Part shown: positions 50,619 through 58,181 of the stretch, piece after piece | Layout of the letters: the number at the start of each line of letters is the position of its first letter | How positions within the stretch are numbered: the first letter of the stretch is position 1 | DNA from: UBA5500 sp023622465 | GTDB taxonomy: Bacteria > Bacillota > UBA994 > UBA5500 | Length of the DNA stretch: 62,469 bases | Reading direction: 5' to 3' | NCBI GenBank assembly: GCA_023622465.1 | Contig: JAMNZE010000093.1 | Span: 1-62,469 of the forward strand | The notes under the pieces: model-generated | What the model was told of the DNA's origin: nothing | The model's database searches: none | What the model saw: only the letters and a program-made list of their open reading frames with translations | Made by a program: the position numbers and the translations under genes

Positions 50619-50654
50619 CTTGATACAAATGCAGCCAGCTGCATTGATATCAAG
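50619..50654 (+). promoter_or_regulatory. Long hairpin upstream of the repeat-protein gene
   Basis: CTTGATA-caa-ATGCAGC-CA-GCTGCAT-tga-TATCAAG: two 7-bp stems separated by a short internal loop, ending 2 nt before GAGGTG-type ribosome binding sequence. No T-run follows. Confidence 0.65.
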
Positions 50655-50671
50655 TGAAGAGGTGAGCACGG

Positions 50672-51556
50672 ATGCCCAACTATAAAGTATTTCAAGATGC
50701 CCCCTCGGAACTGAGGGTCCGAATCTATGGTCTTGATAACGGCCTGGATCAATCAATAAAGGTAGACGCCACAGGCGCGGTAGCTATTCAAAATGATGGC
50801 GGTAGCCTGACCGTAGACGCCACCGATCTGGATATCCGCGACTTGAATAATGCCACTGACAATGTACTGGTCTATGGTAGCGACGGCGTAGACAATCAGC
50901 CTCTGCTTACCGATGCAACCGGTGCCTTAGCCATCCAGGATAATGGTGGTAGCCTAACCGTAGACGCCACCGATTTAGATATCCGTGACCTAGATAACGC
51001 CACTGACAATGTACTGGTCTATGGTAGTGACGGCGTAGATAATCTGCCTCTGCTTACCGATGCAACCGGTGCCTTAGCCATTCAGGATAATGGTGGTAGC
51101 CTAACCGTAGATGCCACCGATTTAGATATCCGTGATTTGGATAACACCACCGATAGCGTTTTGGTCTACGGTAACGATGGTGATAATAATGTGGCTCTAC
51201 TCACCGACGCCAACGGTGTGTTACAGGTGGCAGTCGTCTCCAGCTATAGGGAGGCCTCTGAAACGGTCAATACAGGTGCCACTTTCGTCGGCTCTACCGC
51301 CCAAGACATTAGTCTCCACCCCAACTATACCTGGTTTATAAAGAATACCGGTGTTAATACGGCCACTGTGAAGCTGCAGATTAGCCCTAACAATGTGGAT
51401 TGGGTAGACGATGGGACGGATCACGAGCTCGAGGCCGGCGAATCTATGGTTCTCGTCGCCAACGTGTTCCTTCGCTACACTCGGGTAGCCTATCAATCGA
51501 CGGTCACCGACGAGGATACGACCCTAGAATTAACCTGGCAGGCTTACGGAGGTTAA
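50672..51556 (+). CDS. Repeat protein with C-terminal DUF6385-like module
   Basis: A 294-aa acidic protein, rich in Asp, Asn, Gly and Thr. After a short start (PNYKVFQDAPSELRVRIYGLD) come three near-identical 49-residue units from residue 32, each with the order DATGAL/VAIQ, GGSLTVDATDLDIRDL and VLVYGSDGVDN. A last partial unit leads into a roughly 95-residue beta domain (SETVNTGATFVGS ... DISLHPNYTWFIKNTG ... LQISPNNVDWVDDG ... MVLVANVFLRYTRVAYQ) matching the module of the divergent neighbour. There is no signal peptide. It is likely a structural or surface protein; a spore or phage-like context is possible but unproven. Confidence 0.72.
   Translation: MPNYKVFQDAPSELRVRIYGLDNGLDQSIKVDATGAVAIQNDGGSLTVDATDLDIRDLNNATDNVLVYGSDGVDNQPLLTDATGALAIQDNGGSLTVDATDLDIRDLDNATDNVLVYGSDGVDNLPLLTDATGALAIQDNGGSLTVDATDLDIRDLDNTTDSVLVYGNDGDNNVALLTDANGVLQVAVVSSYREASETVNTGATFVGSTAQDISLHPNYTWFIKNTGVNTATVKLQISPNNVDWVDDGTDHELEAGESMVLVANVFLRYTRVAYQSTVTDEDTTLELTWQAYGG
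50765..51205 (+). repeat. Three tandem 147-bp coding repeats
   Basis: Copies begin at 50765, 50912 and 51059. Copies 2 and 3 are nearly identical in DNA, including silent positions. They encode 49 residues each. Confidence 0.9.
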
Positions 51557-51566
51557 AGAGAAGTCT

Positions 51567-51597
51567 GGTAGCAGCCGAAGTCCGGCTGCTACCTTTT
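51567..51597 (+). terminator. Terminator of the repeat-protein gene
   Basis: GGTAGCAGCCG / CGGCTGCTACC with a 5-nt loop followed by TTTTC. Confidence 0.9.
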
Positions 51598-51599
51598 CA

Positions 51600-51630
51600 T
51601 GTATGCAATTACCAGCTTGTGGTTATACTA
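51600..51630 (+). promoter_or_regulatory. Possible forespore (sigma-G/F-like) promoter of the bofC-like gene
   Basis: TGTATG, 18 nt, TATACTA, close to the forespore pattern of TGNATA and CATNNTA. This is resemblance only; a sigma-A reading is weaker. Confidence 0.35.
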
Positions 51631-51656
51631 CTCCTGGTTATATTAACCAGGAGGTG
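51631..51656 (+). promoter_or_regulatory. Hairpin covering the bofC-like gene ribosome binding site
   Basis: CTCCTGGTTA / TAACCAGGAG, perfect 10-bp arms with a 3-nt loop. The right arm contains most of the Shine-Dalgarno AGGAGGTG (649-656). The ATG is at 51665. Confidence 0.75.
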
Positions 51657-51664
51657 AATACAAC

Positions 51665-52216
51665 ATGAAGCGTCGTTGGCTAGTTTTGGTGGGCATTATA
51701 GCCGGCGTTTATATCCTCATCGCTTCTGGTTGGCTAACAACCTTTTTGGCCAATACAGCCACTGATCATATACGCGAACCTGAATACCAACGTTATTGGG
51801 CTGAGCTTTTCGGCCGGAATGCCCTTGTGAACTATCAATTAGAATACGACTGCGGTCACAGTCTTGTAGTGGCTGAGCCCGATTTGACCCCGGAACTGCT
51901 CATGGTCGCCCCTCACAATATGGAACAAACGGTGCGAGCCATGCAAATAAAACCGCGGTTGGATGACGTGATACTTCTACAAGGTACAGTGGCAGCCGCC
52001 TGTCCCGATTGCCAGAGTTACTTCTGGATCGGCGAACAGGATGGGTGCGTGGCTGTCTGGCAGGGGAAGGATAGGGCCACCGCCGTTTTTCTGCAACGCT
52101 TTGAGGATATGTCGGTGGCGCGCCTGCCAACGGCAGTGCAGCAGCAGCTGCGAGAAGGCATTGTGGTTCACTCGGAAGATGAACTGGCCCAAGTACTGGA
52201 AGGACTCGATCGCTAA
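51665..52216 (+). CDS. bofC: BofC-like forespore checkpoint protein
   Basis: A 183-aa protein with an N-terminal signal/anchor (RRWLVLVGIIAGVYILIASGWLTTFLA). The C-terminal part resembles BofC: SYFWIGEQDGCVAVWQGKDRATAVFLQRFEDMSVARLPTAVQQQLREGIVVHSEDELAQVLE. In Bacillus, BofC is secreted from the forespore and restrains SpoIVB, delaying sigma-K activation. The gene sits directly upstream of ruvC-ruvA-ruvB, matching the known bofC-ruvA neighbourhood. Cys residues in DCGHS, CPDC and DGC may form disulfides. The identification rests on fold similarity and synteny together. Confidence 0.72.
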   Translation: MKRRWLVLVGIIAGVYILIASGWLTTFLANTATDHIREPEYQRYWAELFGRNALVNYQLEYDCGHSLVVAEPDLTPELLMVAPHNMEQTVRAMQIKPRLDDVILLQGTVAAACPDCQSYFWIGEQDGCVAVWQGKDRATAVFLQRFEDMSVARLPTAVQQQLREGIVVHSEDELAQVLEGLDR

Positions 52217-52230
52217 ACTAAATACTTAAG

Positions 52231-52270
52231 CAAAAGGAGGCAGCCCTTGATGGGGATGCCTCCTTTTGTT
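52231..52270 (+). terminator. Terminator of the bofC-like gene
   Basis: CAAAAGGAGGCA / TGCCTCCTTTTG with a 14-nt loop, then TTTGG. It separates bofC from the ruv operon. Confidence 0.85.
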
Positions 52271-52384
52271 TGGCGCGGAAACAAAACGTACCCTTTTCTT
52301 CGTCATGTCCCACTTCTCCTAGGCAAGCAGGTGTTTGCCCTTTGCGTGTCGAAGGGATGACAAGTAGCATAAGGAGGAGATGTT

Positions 52385-52891
52385 GTGCTTGTTATGGGAG
52401 TTGATCCGGGCATAGCCATCACCGGTTATGGGTTTGTACAGCCGGGCCGCCAAGGCAGTGGCCAGGCTATTGCCTATGGTTGCATACGTACACCAGCCCG
52501 TACGCCGTTGGCTGAACGCCTATTACTTTTATACCAAGAAATTAGCGCTCTAATTGATGAGCATCAACCCGATGTGTTAGCTATTGAGCAGCTGTTTTTT
52601 AACCGCAATACCACAACCGCTTTTACTGTGGCACAGGCCCGGGGGGTAGTGGTGTTGGCAGCGGCCCAACAAGGGGTAGCAGTCGTGGAGTATACTCCCC
52701 TTCAGGTAAAACAAGCCGTTGTTGGCTATGGTCGGGCCGAGAAGCAGCAGGTGCAGCATATGGTGAAAGCCCTGCTCAATTTGGCTAGTGCTCCCAAACC
52801 CGATGACGTGGCTGATGCACTGGCCATCGCTATTTGCCATGCTCATAGCATGCAGTACAATAATTTGCTGCGGATAGGGAGGGAGCATTAA
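52385..52891 (+). CDS. ruvC: Holliday junction resolvase RuvC
   Basis: Endonuclease that nicks Holliday junctions symmetrically. The 168-aa protein keeps the acidic catalytic residues: Asp in MGVDPGIAITGYG, Glu in AIEQLFFNRNTTTAF, and the Asp pair in KPDDVADALAIAICH. The GTG at 52385 has AGGAGGAGA upstream. First gene of a ruvC-ruvA-ruvB operon with 4 nt to ruvA. Confidence 0.96.
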   Translation: MLVMGVDPGIAITGYGFVQPGRQGSGQAIAYGCIRTPARTPLAERLLLLYQEISALIDEHQPDVLAIEQLFFNRNTTTAFTVAQARGVVVLAAAQQGVAVVEYTPLQVKQAVVGYGRAEKQQVQHMVKALLNLASAPKPDDVADALAIAICHAHSMQYNNLLRIGREH

Positions 52892-52895
52892 GGCT

Positions 52896-53510
52896 ATGTT
52901 TGCTTACTTACGTGGCAAGCTAGTTAATAAGGGCACCAATTTTGTGGTGTTGGAAGTAAATGATATTGGTTATCGGGTTTACGTACCCCAGCGGCTGTTG
53001 GCCGGTTTAGAGCTGGATAGCGAAATTTTGTTACATACCTATATGCAAGTGCGTGAAGATGATATATCTCTATATGGGTTTACTGAACTAGAAACCCTCA
53101 CCCTGTTTGAAACCCTACTCACCGTTTCGGGAGTGGGGCCGAAGCTGGCCGTTAGCATCGTCGATACCATGCCCAGCCAAGTGTTTTGTCGGGCCATCTT
53201 GCAGAACGAAATATCGGTGTTAACCAAAATCCCCGGTATCGGCAAGAAAACCGCCCAGCGCCTGGTGTTAGAACTGAAGGATAAGTTGGCAGCCCAGGCC
53301 GACTCCTTATCCACTGAAGGGGAGGCTGCTCCTCTGGTGGACGATAGCGCGCAAGCTCAGGTGATGGCTGCCCTTACCGCATTAGGCTATCGGCCCGAGG
53401 AAGCAGCAGGAGCTATGCGGGCCGCTGCTAAGCAACAGCCCGAGCTAACAAAGAGTGAGTCGGGCCTATTACGCGAGGCGCTAAGATACTTAGGGTCACG
53501 TAGCAGATAG
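52896..53510 (+). CDS. ruvA: Holliday junction branch migration protein RuvA
   Basis: Tetrameric junction-binding protein, 204 aa. Domain I (MFAYLRGKLVNKGTNFVVLEVNDIGYRVYVP) is an OB fold. Domain II has two helix-hairpin-helix motifs (TVSGVGPKLAVSIVD and KIPGIGKKTAQRLVLELKD). Domain III (QAQVMAALTALGYRPEEAAGAMRAA) contacts RuvB. The spacing to ruvC is 4 nt and to ruvB 11 nt. Confidence 0.96.
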   Translation: MFAYLRGKLVNKGTNFVVLEVNDIGYRVYVPQRLLAGLELDSEILLHTYMQVREDDISLYGFTELETLTLFETLLTVSGVGPKLAVSIVDTMPSQVFCRAILQNEISVLTKIPGIGKKTAQRLVLELKDKLAAQADSLSTEGEAAPLVDDSAQAQVMAALTALGYRPEEAAGAMRAAAKQQPELTKSESGLLREALRYLGSRSR

Positions 53511-53521
53511 GGGGAGTATGG

Positions 53522-54547
53522 ATGCAGGAAGAGCGTATAATTGCTGGTGAACTACAGCTCGAAGATACGGAAGTGGAAAATAGCCTCAGGCCACGTTATT
53601 TGCGGGAGTATATCGGGCAGGACAAGGTAAAGGAGACCCTGGGTATTTTTATTCAGGCGGCCAAGCAGCGGCGAGAGGCATTGGATCATGTGCTACTATA
53701 TGGTCCACCAGGGCTAGGTAAGACCACCTTGTCCCATATTATCGCCAATGAGCTGGGAGTAAATTTGCGCATTACTTCTGGGCCGGCCATCGAGCGCCCC
53801 GGCGATCTGGCCGCATTGCTGACCAATCTCAGTCCTTATGACTGCCTGTTTATCGATGAAATCCACCGCCTCAATAGGAGTGTGGAAGAGGTGCTCTACC
53901 CGGCCATGGAAGATTATGCTCTGGACATTATCATCGGTAAGGGCCCGAGCGCCCGTTCCATTCGCCTCGACTTGCCACCCTTTACTCTGATCGGGGCGAC
54001 CACCCGGGCCGGTGCTCTCTCGGCTCCTCTGCGGGACCGTTTCGGGGTTATTAGCCGCCTCGAATTCTATTCAGAGGAGGATCTGCAAGCTATAGCTTTC
54101 CGTTCGGCTCGCATTTTAGGTATCAGCCTAGCCGAAGATGGAGCCTATGAACTGGCCCGGCGAGCGCGGGGCACCCCACGGGTGGTCAACCGTCTTTTGC
54201 GCCGGGTGCGCGATTATGCGGAGGTAAAGGGCGATGGTGTAATTACACTAGAAGTGGCTAAAGCCGCTCTGCAGCTGTTGGAAATTGATGAGTTAGGGCT
54301 GGATGCCACCGACCGCCAGTTATTGACCACCATCATTGAGCGTTACGATGGAGGGCCGGTGGGGCTAGATACCATGGCGGCCACCATTAGCGAATCTCCC
54401 GATACTATAGAAGATTTGTTGGAACCCTATTTAATGCAGATCGGTTTGTTGCAGCGCACCCCCCGGGGTCGCATGGTCACCCGTCTGGCCTGCGAGCATT
54501 TGGGTATCGCGCCTAAGGCGGAAAACGAACAATTGCGTTTGCTGTAG
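53522..54547 (+). CDS. ruvB: Holliday junction branch migration ATPase RuvB
   Basis: Hexameric AAA+ motor, 341 aa. Visible are NSLRPRYLREYIGQDKVKETL, Walker A YGPPGLGKTT, Walker B LFIDEIHRLNR, sensor 1 TLIGATTRAG, the arginine finger in LSAPLRDRFGV, sensor 2 RARGTPRVVNRLLRRVRDYA and the C-terminal winged helix (GGPVGLDTMAATISESPDTIEDLLEPYLMQIGLLQRTPRGRMVT). It closes the operon and is followed by a strong hairpin. Confidence 0.97.
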   Translation: MQEERIIAGELQLEDTEVENSLRPRYLREYIGQDKVKETLGIFIQAAKQRREALDHVLLYGPPGLGKTTLSHIIANELGVNLRITSGPAIERPGDLAALLTNLSPYDCLFIDEIHRLNRSVEEVLYPAMEDYALDIIIGKGPSARSIRLDLPPFTLIGATTRAGALSAPLRDRFGVISRLEFYSEEDLQAIAFRSARILGISLAEDGAYELARRARGTPRVVNRLLRRVRDYAEVKGDGVITLEVAKAALQLLEIDELGLDATDRQLLTTIIERYDGGPVGLDTMAATISESPDTIEDLLEPYLMQIGLLQRTPRGRMVTRLACEHLGIAPKAENEQLRLL

Positions 54548-54556
54548 AAGATAAAC

Positions 54557-54600
54557 GGGGCTATTCGCAAAATTGTTCTTGCGAATAGCCCCAATTTATT
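54557..54600. terminator. GGGGCTATTCGCAA hairpin between ruvB and the fucosidase gene
   Basis: GGGGCTATTCGCAA / TTGCGAATAGCCCC, perfect 14-bp arms with an 8-nt loop, between convergent genes; AATTTATT follows. Confidence 0.88.
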
Positions 54601-55906
54601 ACTTGAGCTCTAGCATGAGTACCGTGTCAATGTCATCGGGCACGGGATGGGTTAAATGGGCCGGCTCACCGAAGTTGACGAAGATATAGTCGGTGAAGTC
54701 GAAGGTGTTCCAGGGCTGAACAATTTTTAGTTCCGAACCGTCGGCCAGCAGCCGTACCTTTTTCACCCGGCCATTGAGCCCGGCTAAGCCCAGGGGCCCG
54801 ATGGGTGGCTCAAACACATGGGCATAGAGCTTATTGCCCTTTTGGGTGTAGTAACCCCACTCGGGTTTAGGCAGTTCGGCTCGGCCACAGCCGTAAATAC
54901 TATCGCTATTCTGCCCCATCCAAGTACCGATCTCTTTAAGAATTTGCCTTTCTTCAGCCGGGATTTCGCCTTTAGCGTTGGGGCCCACGTTTAAAATCAT
55001 ATTGCCATTCTTGCTGACACACTCCACCAGCTTGCGGATCATTTGCTTCGCCGATTTATAGTTTTTATCGCTGGCGCAGTAGCCCCAGTTGTTGTTCATG
55101 GTGATACAAGCTTCCCAGGGGATGGGGTTGCCATCTTCATCCACTATGCCGGCCGGTGGGATGATCTGCTCCGGTGAGGCAAAATCGCCCGCATAAGGTT
55201 TCGGATTACGGGTACGGATGCTGCCTGCGCCTTCGCCGCTGGCTTCCAGCCGGTTATCGATAATCGCCTGGGGCTGTAAACTCCTTACCATTTCAATTAG
55301 CTGGCTGGCCCGCCATTTTTCACCCTTCATATCGTCATAAGAAAAGTCGAACCAGAAAATATCAATAGGGCCATAATTGGTGCACAGCTCCCGCACCTGC
55401 CCGTGCATATAATCCAGGTAATTGTCAAAGTTGTGCTGCACGCCCTTAAGCGATTGGTCGTTACGCAAGGGGTGATGCCGGTCGCCATAGTGGGGGTAGT
55501 CGGGATGGTGCCAGTCGATCAGTGAATAGTACAAGCCAACCTTAAGCCCCGCTGCCCGAAAGGCCTCCACAAATTCGCGGATTAAATCACGGCCCGCCGG
55601 CGAGTTGGTGGCTTTATAGTCGGTAAGCTGGCTATCGAAGAGGCAGAAACCGTCGTGGTGTTTAGCTGTCATCACCGCATAGCGCATACCGGCGGCCTTA
55701 GCGGCTGCCGCCCAAGCTGCTGGGTCATAAGCTAACGGATTAAATTCCTCGAAATAGGGTTGGTAGTCCTCATTGGAAAGTCTTTCTGCCTTGCGCACCC
55801 ATTCTCCTCGGGCAGGGATAGCATAGAGGCCCCAATGGATGAACATGCCAAACCGGGCCTCACGCCACCATTTGGTGCGCTCGTTTCTAGCTGTAATCAA
55901 ATCCAT
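54599..55906 (-). CDS. Alpha-L-fucosidase, GH29
   Basis: A 435-aa GH29 enzyme that removes alpha-linked fucose with retention. Motifs are the start RTKWWREARFGMFIHWGLYAIPARGEW, YAVMTAKHHDGFCLFDS, LYYSLIDWHHPDYP, and the nucleophile Asp in IDIFWFDFSYDD. The C-terminal beta domain is short. There is no signal peptide, so the enzyme acts in the cytoplasm on imported oligosaccharides. ATG at 55906 is 10 nt after GGGAGG; a longer frame overlaps the upstream EamA gene and is rejected. It lies 14 nt after the EamA-family gene and is probably co-transcribed with it. Confidence 0.9.
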   Translation of the reverse strand: MDLITARNERTKWWREARFGMFIHWGLYAIPARGEWVRKAERLSNEDYQPYFEEFNPLAYDPAAWAAAAKAAGMRYAVMTAKHHDGFCLFDSQLTDYKATNSPAGRDLIREFVEAFRAAGLKVGLYYSLIDWHHPDYPHYGDRHHPLRNDQSLKGVQHNFDNYLDYMHGQVRELCTNYGPIDIFWFDFSYDDMKGEKWRASQLIEMVRSLQPQAIIDNRLEASGEGAGSIRTRNPKPYAGDFASPEQIIPPAGIVDEDGNPIPWEACITMNNNWGYCASDKNYKSAKQMIRKLVECVSKNGNMILNVGPNAKGEIPAEERQILKEIGTWMGQNSDSIYGCGRAELPKPEWGYYTQKGNKLYAHVFEPPIGPLGLAGLNGRVKKVRLLADGSELKIVQPWNTFDFTDYIFVNFGEPAHLTHPVPDDIDTVLMLELK

Positions 55907-55920
55907 ATGTACATGCCTCC

Positions 55921-56871
55921 CTATTGTGTTGGTGAGTTCTGTTGGCGTCCGCCCAGAACTGCTAAGGCTACTCCGGCTATAATGAGGGCACCACCAGCTA
56001 AAGTGGGCCAACCTAGCTGTTCTCTGAGTAATAATACCGACCAGATAATAGAGAAGGCGGGGATTAAAAATAGACTAATGGCCGCCAAAGAAGCCTGTAC
56101 CCGCTGCAATAGATAGGCGTAGGCCACCACCGATACGGAAGTAGGTACGATGCTCAGGTAAAGAGTACTTAGCAAGATGGGGGTAGTAATTTGCGTCCAG
56201 CTGGGGGCTGCTTCGGCAAATAGGGCAACTATTACCAGAAAGACGGCACCGATGATGGTCGACCAAGCTACTACAATGGGCGGGTCCTCGTGGTGTAATA
56301 CCCGTTTAGAAGCAACTGTATAAACACTGTAGCTCAGGGCGGAAGCGATCACCAACACATTACCCAGGCCGCTATCCCCCCAGTCCAGCACCCAAGTGCC
56401 ATTGGTAGTCACTAAGAAGATACCGATGAAGGCAGTGATTAGGCCAATTAACTTTTTTCCGTTCATCCTTTCACCTAAGAAAATGGCTGAAAGAATGACC
56501 GAGAAAATCGGGTCCACCGAACTTAGCAGGCTTCCGCTGCTGGCGGTGGTGAGGTTGAGACCCAGGTTCTGTAGCAGATTATTTAGGAATACGCCCGAAC
56601 TGCCTAAGAGGATAAACCAAGGCCAGTTGCGTTGCGCGGCGCTAATAAATCTCTGGTAGCCGCTAACATAAATGGCATAGGCAGTGAGAAAGCAGGCTCC
56701 GATACTAAAGCGGAGGGCCGCCAGCAGGGTTGGTGGGATTACCTTCAACACCAACTTGGAAAAGGGAAAGACGGTTGACCAAATTAACGATGGCAGTAAG
56801 AGCAGAACTCCGATCGGTATTTGCCTTTTTTTTGCAGAGGCAACTGCTTTCGCAGCTCTTTCTTCTGTCAA
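55921..56871 (-). CDS. EamA/DMT-family transporter
   Basis: A 316-aa protein with about ten membrane helices in two EamA repeats. The first begins PIGVLLLLPSLIWSTVFPFSKLVLKVIPPTLLAALRFSIGA and includes SSGVFLNNLLQNLGLNLTTASSGSLLSSVDPIF. The second contains LGNVLVIASALSYSVYTVASKRVL and QASLAAISLFLIPAFSIIWSVLLLREQLGWPTLAGGALIIAGV. It is the first gene of a two-gene unit with the GH29 fucosidase. The transported metabolite is unknown; export of a sugar or amino acid is only a guess from family breadth. Confidence 0.88.
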   Translation of the reverse strand: MTEERAAKAVASAKKRQIPIGVLLLLPSLIWSTVFPFSKLVLKVIPPTLLAALRFSIGACFLTAYAIYVSGYQRFISAAQRNWPWFILLGSSGVFLNNLLQNLGLNLTTASSGSLLSSVDPIFSVILSAIFLGERMNGKKLIGLITAFIGIFLVTTNGTWVLDWGDSGLGNVLVIASALSYSVYTVASKRVLHHEDPPIVVAWSTIIGAVFLVIVALFAEAAPSWTQITTPILLSTLYLSIVPTSVSVVAYAYLLQRVQASLAAISLFLIPAFSIIWSVLLLREQLGWPTLAGGALIIAGVALAVLGGRQQNSPTQ

Positions 56872-57011
56872 GGGAGGCCCTCCTTTGCAAAGATCACTCG
56901 CTCCTATTATATAGATGTTATTTTAATAACGTAACCCCCCAGCCCGGGAGGCTTTATTAACACCCCTGTTTTATGTTAATCTGTGCATAGAACCTAAAGG
57001 GAGGTAGACGC

Positions 57012-58181
57012 ATGCCAGATCCATGGGGAAAAATGCAGGGAGTACGTCCTGTGAAACCGCTTTACCGTTGGCTAGATGCGGGGCATAGCCTGGAGGAGGC
57101 CTTGGCAAAAATGCAGGCCACTTATGGCGTATCGCCGGCCAAGCTAGCTCTGCTACGCGAGGTGGCCGAGTTTGAATACCCATTCTTAACTAGCTTATCC
57201 CCACGGGCGGTGAGCGTATATGTGGGCATTCCCTTCTGCCCCACCCGTTGCCTTTATTGTTCTTTCCCGTCCCATTCCCTGCGTGAATTAGGGCAAGAAC
57301 GCCAGCGCTTTATGAATGCTTTGTTAGCCGAAATTGAGGCTGTAGGAAGGCAGCTGCGGCAACTGGAGTTTAATGTGGATTCGGTCTATGTGGGTGGTGG
57401 CACACCGACGGCCCTGCCGGCTAAAGATTTACGCCAGGTTCTGCAAGCGCTAAGGCAAGCCTTACCGCAGCCCTGGCAGGAGTTCACGGTAGAAGCCGGT
57501 CGGCCAGAAACCCTAACAGAACAGCATATAGCCGTATTGGTTGAGGCTGGAGTCGAACGCATCAGCATTAACCCTCAAACCAAGCACCAAAAGACCCTCG
57601 ATTTGATCGGGCGTCCCCATAGTGCAACCGATATCGAGGCGGCCGTGGTTCGTGCTGAAGGACACTTCCCAACACTAAATATGGACTTGATTCTGGGGCT
57701 GCCTAAGGAGGGGTTAGGCGAGGTTCAGGCTAGCATTGATTGGGTGCTGGGAATGAGACCTGAGAATATTACTTTGCACATGTTTTCACCAAAGCGGGCT
57801 TCCCGCTTCACCGCTGAACAAGACGACTGGTGGGGGATGCTGCCCGACGATCAACTGGCGGCTCGTATGGTAGAAGCGGCCAGCCAATCCTTGCGCCAAG
57901 CCGGCTACCATCCCTATTATTTATACCGGCAACGGAATATTCTTGGCGGCCAGGAAAATGTGGGCTGGACCCTACCAGGACACGCCTGCCGCTATAACAT
58001 GATTATGATCTCAGAGCGCCAACACATCTTAGGCTTAGGTGGTGGAGCAGCCAGTAAATTCCTCAACAAAGATGGTACATTGGTGGCTAAGACCAACCCC
58101 AAAGATGTGCGAGTTTATATTGAACGCCTAGAAGAGCTAATAGCCACTAAGAGCCAACTACTTGCGGAGAGGAGTAAATAG
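57012..58181 (+). CDS. hemZ: Coproporphyrinogen dehydrogenase HemZ-type, N-terminally short
   Basis: Radical SAM protein of 389 aa. The cluster motif is CPTRCLYCSF (CX3CX2C), followed by YVGGGTPTAL and the HemN-like tail MNMDLILGLPKEG-type sequence (here TLNMDLILGLPKEGLGEVQ) and YYLYRQRNILGGQENVGW, which is typical of HemZ. Ordinary HemZ proteins carry about 100 further N-terminal residues before WGxMxGVRPVK; here translation starts at PDPWGKMQGVRPVKPLY after a good GGGAGG site, and no upstream frame supplies the rest. Role in anaerobic haem-precursor oxidation is inferred. It is followed directly by queH. Confidence 0.85.
   Translation: MPDPWGKMQGVRPVKPLYRWLDAGHSLEEALAKMQATYGVSPAKLALLREVAEFEYPFLTSLSPRAVSVYVGIPFCPTRCLYCSFPSHSLRELGQERQRFMNALLAEIEAVGRQLRQLEFNVDSVYVGGGTPTALPAKDLRQVLQALRQALPQPWQEFTVEAGRPETLTEQHIAVLVEAGVERISINPQTKHQKTLDLIGRPHSATDIEAAVVRAEGHFPTLNMDLILGLPKEGLGEVQASIDWVLGMRPENITLHMFSPKRASRFTAEQDDWWGMLPDDQLAARMVEAASQSLRQAGYHPYYLYRQRNILGGQENVGWTLPGHACRYNMIMISERQHILGLGGGAASKFLNKDGTLVAKTNPKDVRVYIERLEELIATKSQLLAERSK

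Noticed and set aside
50504..50671. Clear sporulation promoters (sigma-E, sigma-G, sigma-K) for the DUF6385-like pair
   Set aside because: Several CATA strings occur in this A/T-rich region, but none has a matching -35 at proper distance, so I list no promoter.
50765..51205. Regularly spaced direct repeats that might be taken for a CRISPR array
   Set aside because: The repeats are 147 bp, contiguous, in frame and encode a 49-residue protein unit. There are no unique spacers and no cas genes.
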